A stretch of DNA of 64,000 nt from Microbacterium sp. cx-55 (GTDB lineage: Bacteria > Actinomycetota > Actinomycetes > Actinomycetales > Microbacteriaceae), in the NCBI RefSeq assembly GCF_021117345.1, contig NZ_CP088261.1:248001-312000 (forward strand), read 5' to 3'. The notes beneath the pieces are model-generated. The model worked only from the letters and a program-made list of their open reading frames with translations. It ran no database searches and had not been told where the DNA came from. Shown one piece after another: positions 7,022-17,094 of the stretch (position 1 is its first letter; each line of letters opens with the position of its first letter). The position numbers were made by a program, and so were the translations under genes.

Positions 7022-7094
7022 TGACCCCAACGGGATTCGAACCCGTGCTACCGCCGTGAAAGGGCGGCGTCCTAGGCCGCTAAACGATGGGGCC
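7022..7094 (-). tRNA. tRNA-Glu (TTC)
   Basis: A complete cloverleaf on the minus strand: acceptor GGCCCCA/TGGGGTC, anticodon arm CCGCC-CTTTCAC-GGCGG with anticodon TTC, T arm ACGGG-TTCGAAT-CCCGT, discriminator A. No CCA is encoded. First gene of a two-tRNA unit with tRNA-Asp. Confidence 0.97.
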
Positions 7095-7314
7095 GAGCGA
7101 ACCCGCTGGGCTCACGCTTACCGAAGAGCAAGCATACGCATTCCCCAGGGGATTCGCCAATCGAGATCGCGAACGCCCGCGCGCCATCGTTCCGGCGGCA
7201 TCTGGCGGGGTGAGGATGGCACCGGTGCTGTGCGTGCAGCATCCGGGATTCTGTTGCGGTTGTGACTGATGTTGTTAGTGTGGTCATCGTTGCGCCCGGT
7301 ATGGAGAGGCTCTC

Positions 7315-8745
7315 GTGACGAACGAAGAACTGCCCCCGGCGGAGGACTGCGACTGCGCTCCTACCGCTGAAGAGCGAGCGCGATTCTGGCCCGGCATGAC
7401 CCGTCGCACGGCCATCGGTGTCGGAGCCCTCGGCGTCGCCGGCCTCGCCGCCGTCGGCAGCCCGTACATCCCCCGCGCGTTTGCGATCGAGGGTTACCCG
7501 TCGTGGGACGACGTGCAGCGGGCCAAGGCGAACGAGACGGCCAAGAACGGCGAGATCTCTCGCATCCAGGGCCTGATCTCGCAGCTGCAGGCCGATGTCG
7601 CCAACAAGCAGGCCATTGCCGACCAGAAGTCTCAAGAGTTCTACGCCGCAGAGCAGGCGTACTTCGACGCAGGAACCCGCGCCGACAGCCTGCAGGCGCA
7701 GGCCGATCAGGGTGCCGCCGCCGCCACCGAGGCCGCCAACAAGGCGGGCAAGGTCGCGAGCCAGCTCTACCGCTCCGGTGGCGACGACACATCGATGCAG
7801 CTGTTCTTCGCCGGGTCCGCCGCCGGCGCCGACGACCTGCTCGACCGCCTCGGCACGATGGACAAGCTCCTCGAGCGCAACCAGACGGTGTACGCGGATG
7901 CGGTGCGCGCACGCAACGCCGCGCAGGCCGCGACCGCGACCGCGACGGCCGCGCGCGATGAGCGCGACCGACTGCAGCAGATCGCCAACGCGGCCATGGA
8001 AGAAGCGGTCGCCGCATCCGACGCCGCCCAGGCCGCCCTCGACGCGCAGAACGAGAACCTCGGCACGCTGCAGGCGCAGCTCGCCGCCCTCCAGGACACG
8101 ACCGCCAAGACCGTCGCCGACTACCAGGCCGGCGTCGCCGAGCAGAAGCGTCGCGACGAAGAAGCCCGCAAGGCGCGCGAAGCCGCGGCAGCCGCGGCAG
8201 CCGCTGCGGCGGCGGCGGCAGCAGCGGCGGCTGCGGCCGCCCAGCAGGGCAACAGCGGCGGTGGCGGAGGCGGAAGCAGCGGCGGTGGTGGCGGAGGCGG
8301 TGCTGCCCCCGGCGGCAGCGGCGGCGGCTCCGGATGGGTGCGGCCCAGCAGCGGACGCATCAGCTCCGGCTACGGCCCTCGCCAGTCGCAGTGCGGCCCG
8401 CAGGGCTGCTCGAGCAGCTTCCACCGCGGCCTCGACTTCGCGCCCGGATGCGGCGCGGCGATCTACGCGGCAGCATCCGGCACCGTCGAGATGTCGCAGG
8501 TATACAGCGGGTACGGAAACTACATCCGCATCAACCACGGCGGCGGCCTCGCCACCGGCTACGCGCACATCGTCAACGGTGGGCTGTACGTGCGCCGCGG
8601 ACAGTACGTGAACGCCGGCCAGCTCATCGCCGCGGTCGGCAACACCGGCGGGTCGTTCGGCTGCCACCTGCACTTCGAGGTCTACACGTCGGGTGGCACG
8701 ACCGACCCGGCGCCGTTCCTTCGGGCCCGCGGCGTCAGCGTCTGA
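7315..8745 (+). CDS. Exported M23 (LytM-type) peptidoglycan endopeptidase with coiled coil
   Basis: A 476-residue cell-envelope protein. A twin-arginine type signal (RR at residues 30-31, hydrophobic core 34-48, AFA at 55-57) suggests export by Tat. Residues about 65-280 are a long Ala/Gln-rich coiled coil as in EnvC/NlpD-like activators. A run of about 20 alanines and a Gly/Ser linker follow, then the M23 domain (about 345-470) with the zinc ligands HRGLD (His370, Asp374) and HLH (His451, His453). The active site therefore looks intact, and it should cut peptide cross-links during growth or division. GTG 7315 is chosen because GGAGAGG lies five bases upstream. The Ala and Gly tracts come from triplet repeats and may vary in length among strains. 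Confidence 0.9.
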   Translation: MTNEELPPAEDCDCAPTAEERARFWPGMTRRTAIGVGALGVAGLAAVGSPYIPRAFAIEGYPSWDDVQRAKANETAKNGEISRIQGLISQLQADVANKQAIADQKSQEFYAAEQAYFDAGTRADSLQAQADQGAAAATEAANKAGKVASQLYRSGGDDTSMQLFFAGSAAGADDLLDRLGTMDKLLERNQTVYADAVRARNAAQAATATATAARDERDRLQQIANAAMEEAVAASDAAQAALDAQNENLGTLQAQLAALQDTTAKTVADYQAGVAEQKRRDEEARKAREAAAAAAAAAAAAAAAAAAAAQQGNSGGGGGGSSGGGGGGGAAPGGSGGGSGWVRPSSGRISSGYGPRQSQCGPQGCSSSFHRGLDFAPGCGAAIYAAASGTVEMSQVYSGYGNYIRINHGGGLATGYAHIVNGGLYVRRGQYVNAGQLIAAVGNTGGSFGCHLHFEVYTSGGTTDPAPFLRARGVSV

Positions 8746-8761
8746 ACCCCCACGACCAACA

Positions 8762-8797
8762 GAAGAGCGGATGCCGATTCACCGGCATCCGCTCTTC
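8762..8797. terminator. Bidirectional terminator between the M23 gene and ppa
   Basis: A perfect 15-bp inverted repeat (GAAGAGCGGATGCCG at 8762-8776, its complement at 8783-8797) with a 6-nt loop, placed between two convergent genes. Confidence 0.85.
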
Positions 8798-8813
8798 GTT
8801 GTTCAGGTGAGAA

Positions 8814-9347
8814 TCAGAGCGTGTTGGGCGCTTCGCCCTCGCCCTGCGTCTTCGTCTGCTCGCCGTGGTCTTCGAACCGGGTGAACGCCTCGGCGACGAG
8901 GCGCTCGGCCTCATCCACGCCCGCCCACTCGTCGACCTTGACCCACTTGTTCGGCTCGAGGTCCTTGTAGTGCTCGAAGAAGTGGCCGATCTCGTTCTTG
9001 GTCCACTCGTCGATATCGCCCACATCCTGGATGTGCGCCCAGCGCGGATCCTTCGCGAGCACGGCCACGACCTTGTCGTCGCCGCCGGCCTCGTCGCTCA
9101 TCTTCAGCACGGCCACGGGCCGCACCTTCGCGAGCACGCCCGGGTAGATGTCGCGGTCGAGCAGCAGCAGTACGTCGAGCGGGTCGCCGTCTTCGCCGAG
9201 GGTGTTCTCGAAGAACCCGTAGTTGGCCGGGTACCCCATGGGGGTGAACAGCACGCGGTCGAGGAAGACCCGGCCAGTGCCGTGGTCGACCTCGTACTTC
9301 ACGCGGCTGCCGCGGGGGATCTCGATGACGGCGTCGTATGCGCCCAT
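8814..9347 (-). CDS. ppa: Inorganic pyrophosphatase (soluble, family I)
   Basis: A 177-residue cytosolic enzyme that hydrolyses PPi to two phosphates and so drives biosynthetic reactions. Family I signatures are clear: IEIPRGSRVKYEVD near residues 8-21, GYPANYGF at about 38-45 and the metal-binding DGDPLDVLLL at about 53-62. Length is normal, with a short polar C-terminal extension. A good ribosome site (AAGGAG) precedes ATG 9347. In many actinobacteria ppa lies next to the tilS-hpt-ftsH-fol block in opposite orientation, as here. The gene dacB, often found between ppa and tilS in relatives, is not present; repeats occupy the space. Confidence 0.96.
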   Translation of the reverse strand: MGAYDAVIEIPRGSRVKYEVDHGTGRVFLDRVLFTPMGYPANYGFFENTLGEDGDPLDVLLLLDRDIYPGVLAKVRPVAVLKMSDEAGGDDKVVAVLAKDPRWAHIQDVGDIDEWTKNEIGHFFEHYKDLEPNKWVKVDEWAGVDEAERLVAEAFTRFEDHGEQTKTQGEGEAPNTL

Positions 9348-9598
9348 ACGTGTGGCTCCTTCGGAAGTTCAGTGGATGGCGGCACCAGCCTAGCCGCGCC
9401 ACCTCGCGCGCACCGGCGGGGGTGTTGTGGGGGTGACGTGTGGGGGAGGTGCGCTCGACGGGAGTGCGCGGAGGCGGAGGTGCCGTGGGGTGCGGTGCGC
9501 TCGAGTGAAAGGTGCGGTGCGCGAGTGGGAGGGGTTTGGGGTGCGACGCGCACGAGTGGGAGGCGGAGGCGCGCTCCGGCACGGCACGTCGGCCCGGA

Positions 9599-9666
9599 GC
9601 GAGGAGATCTGCCGAAGCGAGGACGGATGGGGGGAATGCGGCCCTCGCTTCGGCAGATCTCCTCGC
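9599..9666. repeat. 68-bp palindromic element, copy 1
   Basis: Two perfect 24-bp arms (9599-9622 and 9643-9666, containing GCGAGGAGATCTGCCGAAGC) separated by a 20-bp spacer. A second copy lies at 10940-11007 in the opposite orientation with a related spacer of the same length. Both flank tilS. It could fold into a long hairpin in RNA or a cruciform in DNA. Confidence 0.85.
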
Positions 9667-9872
9667 TTCGGCCGTGCCGCGGGCAGAAGTAGGGCTCCTG
9701 GCTTCGGACGGTCTGCGGGCGGGGGTAGAGCTCTTGGCTTCGGCCGGGCTGTGGGCCAGGGCAGACCTCCTCGCTTCGGCCGGGCTGTGGGCCGGGGTAT
9801 GGCTCCTGGCTTCTGCCGGTCTGCCGTCCGGGTCGGATCTCCTCGGTCTGGCGATCGCCTCGGTTCGAGGGG
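9657..9872. repeat. 36-bp tandem repeat array (about six units)
   Basis: Units start at 9657, 9693, 9729, 9765, 9801 and 9837, the last one degenerate. The core is CTCCTCGCTTCGGCCGGGCT with variable ends. The first unit overlaps the right arm of the palindrome at 9599-9666, so the array seems to have grown from it. Because 36 is divisible by three, several frames stay open and show 12-residue repeats (for example LLASAGLWAG-like). No ribosome site supports translation, and the array ends just before the tilS promoter. Confidence 0.8.
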
Positions 9873-9907
9873 CGGAGTCCCCGAGCGCGGATGCCGAGGC
9901 CGCGCGC

Positions 9908-9913
9908 TAGCGT
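9908..9913 (+). promoter_or_regulatory. -10 box of tilS, predicting a leaderless mRNA
   Basis: TAGCGT ends exactly 6 nt before the GTG start at 9920. Transcription would begin on the start codon itself, and no ribosome site is visible. Confidence 0.6.
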
Positions 9914-9919
9914 GAACCC

Positions 9920-10906
9920 GTGACAGATCACCGCCCCGCGCTCGATCCCGCGGTTGCCGAGCTGCGCCGTGCTGTGCGCCCCGCGCTCGCCTCGCACCGG
10001 ACCGTGCTCGTCGCGCTCTCGGGCGGTGCCGACTCGCTCGCCCTCGCCGCTGCGGTCGCGTTCGAGGCCCCGCGGGCGGGAGTGCGCGCGATCGCCGTCA
10101 CCGTCGACCACGACCTGCAGCCAGGGTCGGCCTCGGTCGCTGCTGACGCCGCGAACTCGGCCCGTGGGCTGGGCCTCGAAGCCATCGTGGTGGGGGTCGA
10201 AGTGGGCGCGGATGGCGGCCCCGAAGCCGCCGCGCGCACCGCCCGGTACGCCGCGCTCCGCGACGCCGCGACCGACTACTCCGCGAGCGGCGTGCTGCTC
10301 GGCCACACCCTCGATGACCAGGCCGAGACCGTGCTGCTCGGGCTCGCTCGGGGTTCGGGTGCGACGAGCCTCGCCGGCATGGCGGGTGAACTCGACGACG
10401 ACGAGATCACCTGGATGCGGCCGCTGCTCGCCGTGCGCCGAGAGTCGACCCACGCAGCCTGCGCCGCGCAGGGGCTCATCCCGTGGGAAGACCCGCACAA
10501 CTCGGACGACAGCTACGCCCGGGTGCGCGTCCGCCTCCGGGTGCTTCCGGTGCTCGAGGCGGAGCTCGGCCCGGGCATCGCCGACGCGCTCGCGCGAACC
10601 GCCGAGCAAATGCGCGAGGACGCGGAGGCCTTCGCCGACATGATCGAGGAGACGATCGAGGACATCGTCGAGCCCGCCGAAGCCGGCATCGCGATCTCGG
10701 TCGCCGCGCTCGCCGCCAACCCCGCCGCCCTCCGGAACCGCATCATCCGCCACGTCGCCGCGAGCGAGTTCCACGTCTCGTTGACCCGCGCGCAGACACT
10801 CGAGGTCGCGAGACTCGTCACAGACTGGCACGGGCAGGGCCCGATCGACCTGCCCGCATTCCGGGCGCACCGCGCGGACGGCCGCATCCTGTTCACCGCC
10901 CGCTGA
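9920..10906 (+). CDS. tilS: tRNA(Ile)-lysidine synthase
   Basis: A 328-residue cytosolic ATP pyrophosphatase that converts C34 of the CAU-anticodon tRNA-Ile to lysidine so that it reads AUA. The PP-loop SGGADS is at residues 34-39, followed by VTVDHDLQPGS and the ATP-domain segment GHTLDDQAETVLLGLARGS near residues 130-148. The C-terminal tRNA-binding part is short, as usual in actinobacteria. GTG 9920 follows a TAGCGT box by 6 nt, which supports both the start and a leaderless transcript. It is flanked by both copies of the 68-bp palindrome and lies upstream of hpt and ftsH, the conserved actinobacterial order. Confidence 0.95.
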   Translation: MTDHRPALDPAVAELRRAVRPALASHRTVLVALSGGADSLALAAAVAFEAPRAGVRAIAVTVDHDLQPGSASVAADAANSARGLGLEAIVVGVEVGADGGPEAAARTARYAALRDAATDYSASGVLLGHTLDDQAETVLLGLARGSGATSLAGMAGELDDDEITWMRPLLAVRRESTHAACAAQGLIPWEDPHNSDDSYARVRVRLRVLPVLEAELGPGIADALARTAEQMREDAEAFADMIEETIEDIVEPAEAGIAISVAALAANPAALRNRIIRHVAASEFHVSLTRAQTLEVARLVTDWHGQGPIDLPAFRAHRADGRILFTAR

Positions 10907-10939
10907 CTGACCGCACCGGATGCTGAATCCTCGGCTCTG

Positions 10940-11007
10940 GCGAGGAGATCTGCCGGAGCGAGGGCCGAATTGCCCGCATCCGTCCTCGCCTCGGCAGATC
11001 TCCTCGC
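10940..11007. repeat. 68-bp palindromic element, copy 2
   Basis: Arms at 10940-10963 and 10984-11007 match with two differences, around a 20-bp spacer. The spacer read on the minus strand resembles that of copy 1 at 9623-9642, so the copies are inverted relative to each other. It lies between the tilS stop and the hpt promoter. Confidence 0.8.
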
Positions 11008-11094
11008 TTCGGGCCGTGCTCCCACCACCACGCCCCGGATGCGGCACCCCACGCCCCCCCCGACCCGGGATGCGGCACCGCACGCCGCCCCGGG

Positions 11095-11100
11095 TACGCT
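11095..11100 (+). promoter_or_regulatory. -10 box of hpt, predicting a leaderless mRNA
   Basis: TACGCT ends 6 nt before ATG 11107. GGAGG between them is too close to the start codon to act as a normal ribosome site. Confidence 0.55.
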
Positions 11101-11106
11101 CGGAGG

Positions 11107-11658
11107 ATGCGTGCTGCCGACATCGCGGACGACCTGACCACGGTCCTCGCCACCGAGGAAGACATCCTCGCCAAACTGGAGGACATCGCCGCGCAGGTCG
11201 CGGCCGACTACGAGGGCAAGGACCTCGTGCTCGTGGGCGTGCTGAAGGGCGCGATCATGGTGATGGCCGACTTCTCGCGGGCGCTGCCGATGCTCGTGCC
11301 GATGGACTGGATGGCCGTCTCCTCGTACGGCACCGGCACACGGTCGAGCGGCGTCGTGCAGATCCGCAAAGACCTCGACACCGACATCCACGACAAGCAC
11401 GTGCTGATCGTCGAGGACATCATCGACTCCGGCCTGACCCTCAGCTGGCTGCTGGAGAACTTCGCGGCGCGCGGGGCCGCATCCGTCGAGGTGTTCGCGT
11501 TGTTCCGCAAGCCCGAGGCGGCCAAGGTGCAGGTCGACTGCCGTTACGTCGGCTTCGACATCCCCAATGAGTTCGTCGTGGGCTACGGCCTCGACTACGC
11601 CGAGCGTTACCGCAACCTGCGCGACGTCGCGGTGCTCGCTCCCCACGTGTACTCGTAG
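11107..11658 (+). CDS. hpt: Hypoxanthine phosphoribosyltransferase
   Basis: A 183-residue type I phosphoribosyltransferase for salvage of hypoxanthine and guanine with PRPP. The PRPP-binding motif VLIVEDIIDSGLT lies at about residues 99-111, and the pyrophosphate loop region VLKGA at about 44-48. The C-terminal half ends with the family segment VGYGLDYAERYRNL. Length and position between tilS and ftsH are standard for actinobacteria. Its product IMP links to the purine uptake and deamination genes at 42-54 kb, though there is no physical operon link. Confidence 0.96.
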   Translation: MRAADIADDLTTVLATEEDILAKLEDIAAQVAADYEGKDLVLVGVLKGAIMVMADFSRALPMLVPMDWMAVSSYGTGTRSSGVVQIRKDLDTDIHDKHVLIVEDIIDSGLTLSWLLENFAARGAASVEVFALFRKPEAAKVQVDCRYVGFDIPNEFVVGYGLDYAERYRNLRDVAVLAPHVYS

Positions 11659-11778
11659 CGCGCCCGCGGTGTACGCCGTGGGCGAATGCACAGACCCGGC
11701 ATAGATCGCCCGCGCTACCCTGGAGCGACCGTCCGCAGGCGGCTCGTCGACGAAAGGGCCGGGGTCCGTCCCCGCACA

Positions 11779-13788
<2,010 letters not shown>

Positions 13789-13797
13789 GCTCGGCGC

Positions 13798-14388
13798 GTG
13801 GCCGTCGACCGTGAACGCATCGCCGCGCTCGTGCGAGAACTCCTCGACGCGATCGGTGAAGACCCCGAACGTCCGGGGCTGAAGTCGACCCCGCAACGGG
13901 TCGCCGACACCTACGTCGAGTTCTTCTCCGGAATCGGAGCGGATGCTGCCGGCCCCCTCGCGAACACCATTTCGGTGAGCCGCGGTCCGGCACCAGAAAC
14001 CCTCCCGTCGGGGGCGGTTATGCTGCAGGGCATCCGCTTCCGCTCGGTGTGCGAACACCACCTGCTGCCGTTCCGCGGACGCGCTCACATCGCCTACCTC
14101 CCGGGGGAGCAGGTCGTCGGACTCGGGGCGCTGCCCCGAGTCGTCGACGTGCTGGCGGCGCGCCCGCAGGTGCAGGAGCGTCTCGGCGAGCAGATCGCCG
14201 ACACGATCGACGGTGCGCTCGACGCCCGCGGTGTGCTCGTCGTGCTGAGCGCGTCGCACGACTGCGTGACCACGCGCGGGGGCCGGCAGCCGGATGCGGA
14301 AACTGTCACGATCGCGGCACGCGGTGAGCTCGCCGAACCGGCCGCGCGGGCCGAGCTCATCGCTCTGCTCGCCGGAGCCGCCGCGTGA
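13798..14388 (+). CDS. folE: GTP cyclohydrolase I
   Basis: A 196-residue enzyme that converts GTP to 7,8-dihydroneopterin triphosphate, the first step of folate synthesis. Zinc and active-site motifs are visible: FRSVCEHHLLPF around residues 81-92 and ASHDCVTTRG near 145-154, with GLGALPRVV between them. GTG 13798 is fixed by the -10 box 6 nt upstream. The 3' end overlaps folP by 4 bp (GTGA), starting a tightly packed folE-folP-folB-folK operon with DUF3180 and two PH-domain genes. Confidence 0.97.
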   Translation: MAVDRERIAALVRELLDAIGEDPERPGLKSTPQRVADTYVEFFSGIGADAAGPLANTISVSRGPAPETLPSGAVMLQGIRFRSVCEHHLLPFRGRAHIAYLPGEQVVGLGALPRVVDVLAARPQVQERLGEQIADTIDGALDARGVLVVLSASHDCVTTRGGRQPDAETVTIAARGELAEPAARAELIALLAGAAA

Positions 14389-15185
14389 CGTCGATCATGG
14401 GGATCGTCAATGTGACCCCCGACTCCTTCAGCGACGGCGGTCGCTACCTCGACCACGCAGCGGCGGTCGCCCACGGGCTGCGGCTGCGCGCCGACGGCGC
14501 CGACATCCTCGACGTCGGCGGCGAGTCCACGCGACCCGGCTCGGAACGGGTGTCGGCCGAGGTCGAACAGGAGCGGGTCGTGCCGGTCGTGCACGCGCTC
14601 ACCGAAGCGGGTGCGGTCGTCAGCATCGACACGATGAACGCCAGTACGGCGGCCGCGGCCATCGCGGCGGGCGCCCGCATCGTGAACGACGTCTCCGGCG
14701 GTCTCGCCGACCCGGGCATGCTCACCGTGGTCGCCGCGTCGCGCGCCGACGTGGTGCTCGGTCACTGGCGCGGGCACTCCGACCGCATGTACGCGGAGGC
14801 CGAGTACCGCGATGTCGCCCGCGACGTCGTCGTCGAGCTCCGCGAGCGCCTGGCCGCTGCGGCGGTCGCCGGAATCGCGCCGTCGCGGGTGATTCTCGAC
14901 CCGGGGATTGGGTTCGCGAAGCGTGGCGAGCAGAACTGGGAGATGCTGCGCGGGCTTTCGCAGCTCGTCGGCGTCGGACCCCGGGTGCTGGTCGGAACCA
15001 GCCGCAAGCGCTTCCTCACCGATGCGCTCGACGGCGAGGTGACCGAGGAACGCCGCGACCTGGCGACCTCTGTGACGAGTGCGCTCGCCGCGCTCTCGGG
15101 AGCCTGGGGAGTGCGCGTGCACGATGTGCGCGCGACCCGCGACGCACTGCGCGTCGCGGACGCGTGGCGAGGAGGAACCTCATGA
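14385..15185 (+). CDS. folP: Dihydropteroate synthase
   Basis: A 266-residue TIM-barrel enzyme that joins p-aminobenzoate to dihydropterin pyrophosphate; it is the sulfonamide target. Signatures are IVNVTPDSFSDGGRY at residues 7-21, DVGGESTRPGS near 43-53, NDVSGG, and the C-terminal GTSRKRFL. GTG 14385 overlaps the folE stop, and the gene's own stop overlaps folB (ATGA), so the operon is translationally coupled. Nothing unusual is seen. Confidence 0.97.
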   Translation: MTSIMGIVNVTPDSFSDGGRYLDHAAAVAHGLRLRADGADILDVGGESTRPGSERVSAEVEQERVVPVVHALTEAGAVVSIDTMNASTAAAAIAAGARIVNDVSGGLADPGMLTVVAASRADVVLGHWRGHSDRMYAEAEYRDVARDVVVELRERLAAAAVAGIAPSRVILDPGIGFAKRGEQNWEMLRGLSQLVGVGPRVLVGTSRKRFLTDALDGEVTEERRDLATSVTSALAALSGAWGVRVHDVRATRDALRVADAWRGGTS

Positions 15186-15553
15186 CCGGTGACCGCATCA
15201 CCCTCACCGGAGTGCGCGGCTTCGGCTACCACGGCGTGTTCCCGGACGAGCGGCGCGACGGCCAGGAGTTCGTCGTCGACGTCACGATCCGCATCGATCT
15301 GCGACCGGCCGCCGCGAGCGACGACGTCGCCGACACGGTGCACTACGGCGAACTCGCCGAGCAGATCGTCGCCGACATCGCCGGTCCTCCGGTCGACCTC
15401 ATCGAAACGCTCGCCGCGCGGATCGCCGACGGCGTGCTCGATCGCCTGGGCGTCATCGCGGTCACCGTCACGGTCCACAAGCCGTCCGCGCCGATCACCG
15501 TGCCCTTCGGCGACGTCGCCGTGACCATCGAACGAGAGCGGAGCGCCTCATGA
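15182..15553 (+). CDS. folB: Dihydroneopterin aldolase
   Basis: A 123-residue tunnelling-fold enzyme that splits dihydroneopterin to hydroxymethyl-dihydropterin and glycolaldehyde. Family motifs are GFGYHGVFPDERRDGQEF at about residues 12-29, VHYGEL, LIETLAARIAD and VHKPSAPI with the catalytic-type lysine. ATG 15182 overlaps the folP stop by 4 bp and the stop overlaps folK by 4 bp. Length is normal. Confidence 0.96.
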   Translation: MTGDRITLTGVRGFGYHGVFPDERRDGQEFVVDVTIRIDLRPAAASDDVADTVHYGELAEQIVADIAGPPVDLIETLAARIADGVLDRLGVIAVTVTVHKPSAPITVPFGDVAVTIERERSAS

Positions 15554-16080
15554 GTCGTCGCCTGGCCCAGGGGTTCGAGGGCGATGCGCCGCGGGAGTCC
15601 GCATCCGTCACCGCCGTCATCGCGTTCGGATCGAACCTCGGCGACCGCGCGACGATCTTCGCCGAAGCCGCCGACGATCTTCGCCGCATGCCGCTCACGA
15701 GTGACGTGCGCGTCGCGCCGGCGATCGAATCCGTCGCCATTCGCGTGGAGGGGCCGGATGCAGACGCCCCCGCCTACCTGAACACCGTCGCCCTCATCGC
15801 CACCCGGCTCGCGCCCTCGATCCTGATGTCGTACCTGCACGCGATCGAGGACCGGCACGGCCGCGAACGTCGCGAGCAGTGGGGCGACCGGACGCTCGAT
15901 CTCGACCTGATCGCCTATGGGGACCGGCAGATCCGGACGCGCCGGCTGACGGTGCCGCATCCGCGTGCCGCCGAACGCGCCTTCGTGCTTGACCCGTGGC
16001 TGGCGCTGGACCCGGATGCGGAGCTGCCCGGCCTCGGACGCGTCGCCGAGCTGCGCGCCGCGATCGAGGACCCCTCGTGA
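15550..16080 (+). CDS. folK: 2-amino-4-hydroxy-6-hydroxymethyldihydropteridine pyrophosphokinase
   Basis: A 176-residue pyrophosphokinase that activates hydroxymethyl-dihydropterin with ATP for FolP. The signatures are FGSNLGDR at about residues 26-33, NTVALIATRL, and the ATP/Mg segment WGDRTLDLDLIAYG near 115-128 followed by PHPRAAERAFVLDPW. The first 20 residues are an extra charged leader before the usual start. ATG 15550 overlaps folB; the stop overlaps the GTG of the DUF3180 gene. Confidence 0.96.
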   Translation: MSRRLAQGFEGDAPRESASVTAVIAFGSNLGDRATIFAEAADDLRRMPLTSDVRVAPAIESVAIRVEGPDADAPAYLNTVALIATRLAPSILMSYLHAIEDRHGRERREQWGDRTLDLDLIAYGDRQIRTRRLTVPHPRAAERAFVLDPWLALDPDAELPGLGRVAELRAAIEDPS

Positions 16081-16562
16081 AGCGCACGAGCCCCGGCGTT
16101 CTGGCGATCGCCGCGATTCTCGGGATCGGCGTCGGCTTCCTGATCGACCAGGTGCTCACCTCGATGGGCAACGCCACGTTCACCCCGATGATCTCCCTCC
16201 CCGTGCTGCTCGCGCTGCTCGGGGCGCTCTGCCTCGCGCTCGCGATCCCGATCCGGCGGGCGACCCGCGGCCCGAACGGCGCCCCGATCGACCCGTTCCG
16301 CGCCGTCCGTGTCGCGATGCTCGCGAAGGCGTCGAGCATCGTCGGCGCAGCGATCGGTGGCATCGCCGGGGGACTGCTGCTGTTCCTCGTGACGCGCCCG
16401 GTGTCGCCCTCGCTAGGCTCGACGAGCACGATCATCGCGACGATCGTGGCCTGCGCCGCCCTGATCGCGGCGGCGCTCATCGCCGAGAACCTGTGCACCA
16501 TCCGGAAGGACGACGATGACGAACAGCCCGGAGACGCCGGCGGAAGCACCATCGCCCGCTGA
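16077..16562 (+). CDS. DUF3180 membrane protein
   Basis: A 161-residue integral membrane protein of the actinobacterial DUF3180 family, typically encoded right after folK (Rv3605c in Mycobacterium tuberculosis holds the same place). Four hydrophobic segments are visible: about residues 8-26, 38-57, 80-103 and 116-140, with a short polar tail rich in Asp. GTG 16077 overlaps the folK stop (GTGA). Its 3' end overlaps the next gene by 47 bp in another frame. Function is unknown; the constant position next to folate genes is the only clue. Confidence 0.85.
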   Translation: MKRTSPGVLAIAAILGIGVGFLIDQVLTSMGNATFTPMISLPVLLALLGALCLALAIPIRRATRGPNGAPIDPFRAVRVAMLAKASSIVGAAIGGIAGGLLLFLVTRPVSPSLGSTSTIIATIVACAALIAAALIAENLCTIRKDDDDEQPGDAGGSTIAR

Positions 16563-17094
16563 GAATGGTGCGCTCGACACGGCGACACTCCAGGGGATTC
16601 CGCAGCCGCGCGGCGAGGGAATCGCCCCGGATGACGGCAGTTGGCACCAGCTCGCGAAGCGGTACCTGACCCTGCAGCTGATCTCGACCACGCTGTGGAT
16701 CGCCCTCATCGCGGTCGCGGCGGTCGTGATCACGGGGCTGACGCAGGTCGCCTGGGTGTGGATCCCCGCCGGCATCCTGCTGGTGATCCTGCTCATCACG
16801 CTGCCGATCATTCCGCGGCAGGTGCGCGCGTTCGGCTACCGGCTGCGCGAAGACGACCTCGTGCTGCGGCGCGGCATCCTGTTCCAGCGCGTCGTCGCCG
16901 TGCCGTACGGGCGCATGCAGCTCATCGACATCACGCACGGTCCCCTCGACCGGGCGTTCGGTATCGCACAGTTGAAGCTCGTGACGGCCGCTGCGACCAG
17001 CGCGGTCGTGCTGCCCGGTCTCACCCAGGCAGCCGCGGAGCAGCTGCGCGACACGCTCATCGCGGTGGCCGAGACGCGCCGGACCGGACTGTGA
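16516..17094 (+). CDS. Membrane protein with bacterial PH domain (YdbS-like)
   Basis: A 192-residue protein with a polar N-terminal tail, two membrane helices (about residues 60-80 and 85-103) and a C-terminal bPH2 domain containing DDLVLRRGILFQRVVAVPYG and the conserved segment MQLIDITHGPLDRAFG. Such proteins occur in pairs with a larger PH protein, as here, and are thought to act at the membrane; B. subtilis YdbS/YdbT influence resistance to amylocyclicin-type bacteriocins. AAGGA lies before ATG 16516. The stop overlaps the next GTG. Confidence 0.85.
   Translation: MTNSPETPAEAPSPAENGALDTATLQGIPQPRGEGIAPDDGSWHQLAKRYLTLQLISTTLWIALIAVAAVVITGLTQVAWVWIPAGILLVILLITLPIIPRQVRAFGYRLREDDLVLRRGILFQRVVAVPYGRMQLIDITHGPLDRAFGIAQLKLVTAAATSAVVLPGLTQAAAEQLRDTLIAVAETRRTGL

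Noticed and set aside
9657..9872. 36-bp repeats as a CRISPR array
   Set aside because: Units are contiguous without spacers and degenerate; this is a minisatellite.
9427..9915. Rightward and leftward frames across the 36-bp repeats as a repeat protein gene
   Set aside because: Several frames are open only because the period is a multiple of three. No ribosome site, no conserved domain, and the frame overlaps the tilS promoter.
14294..15553. A long Arg-rich rightward frame overlapping folP
   Set aside because: It is the +1 shadow of folP that happens to join the true folB frame; only the folB part from 15182 is real.
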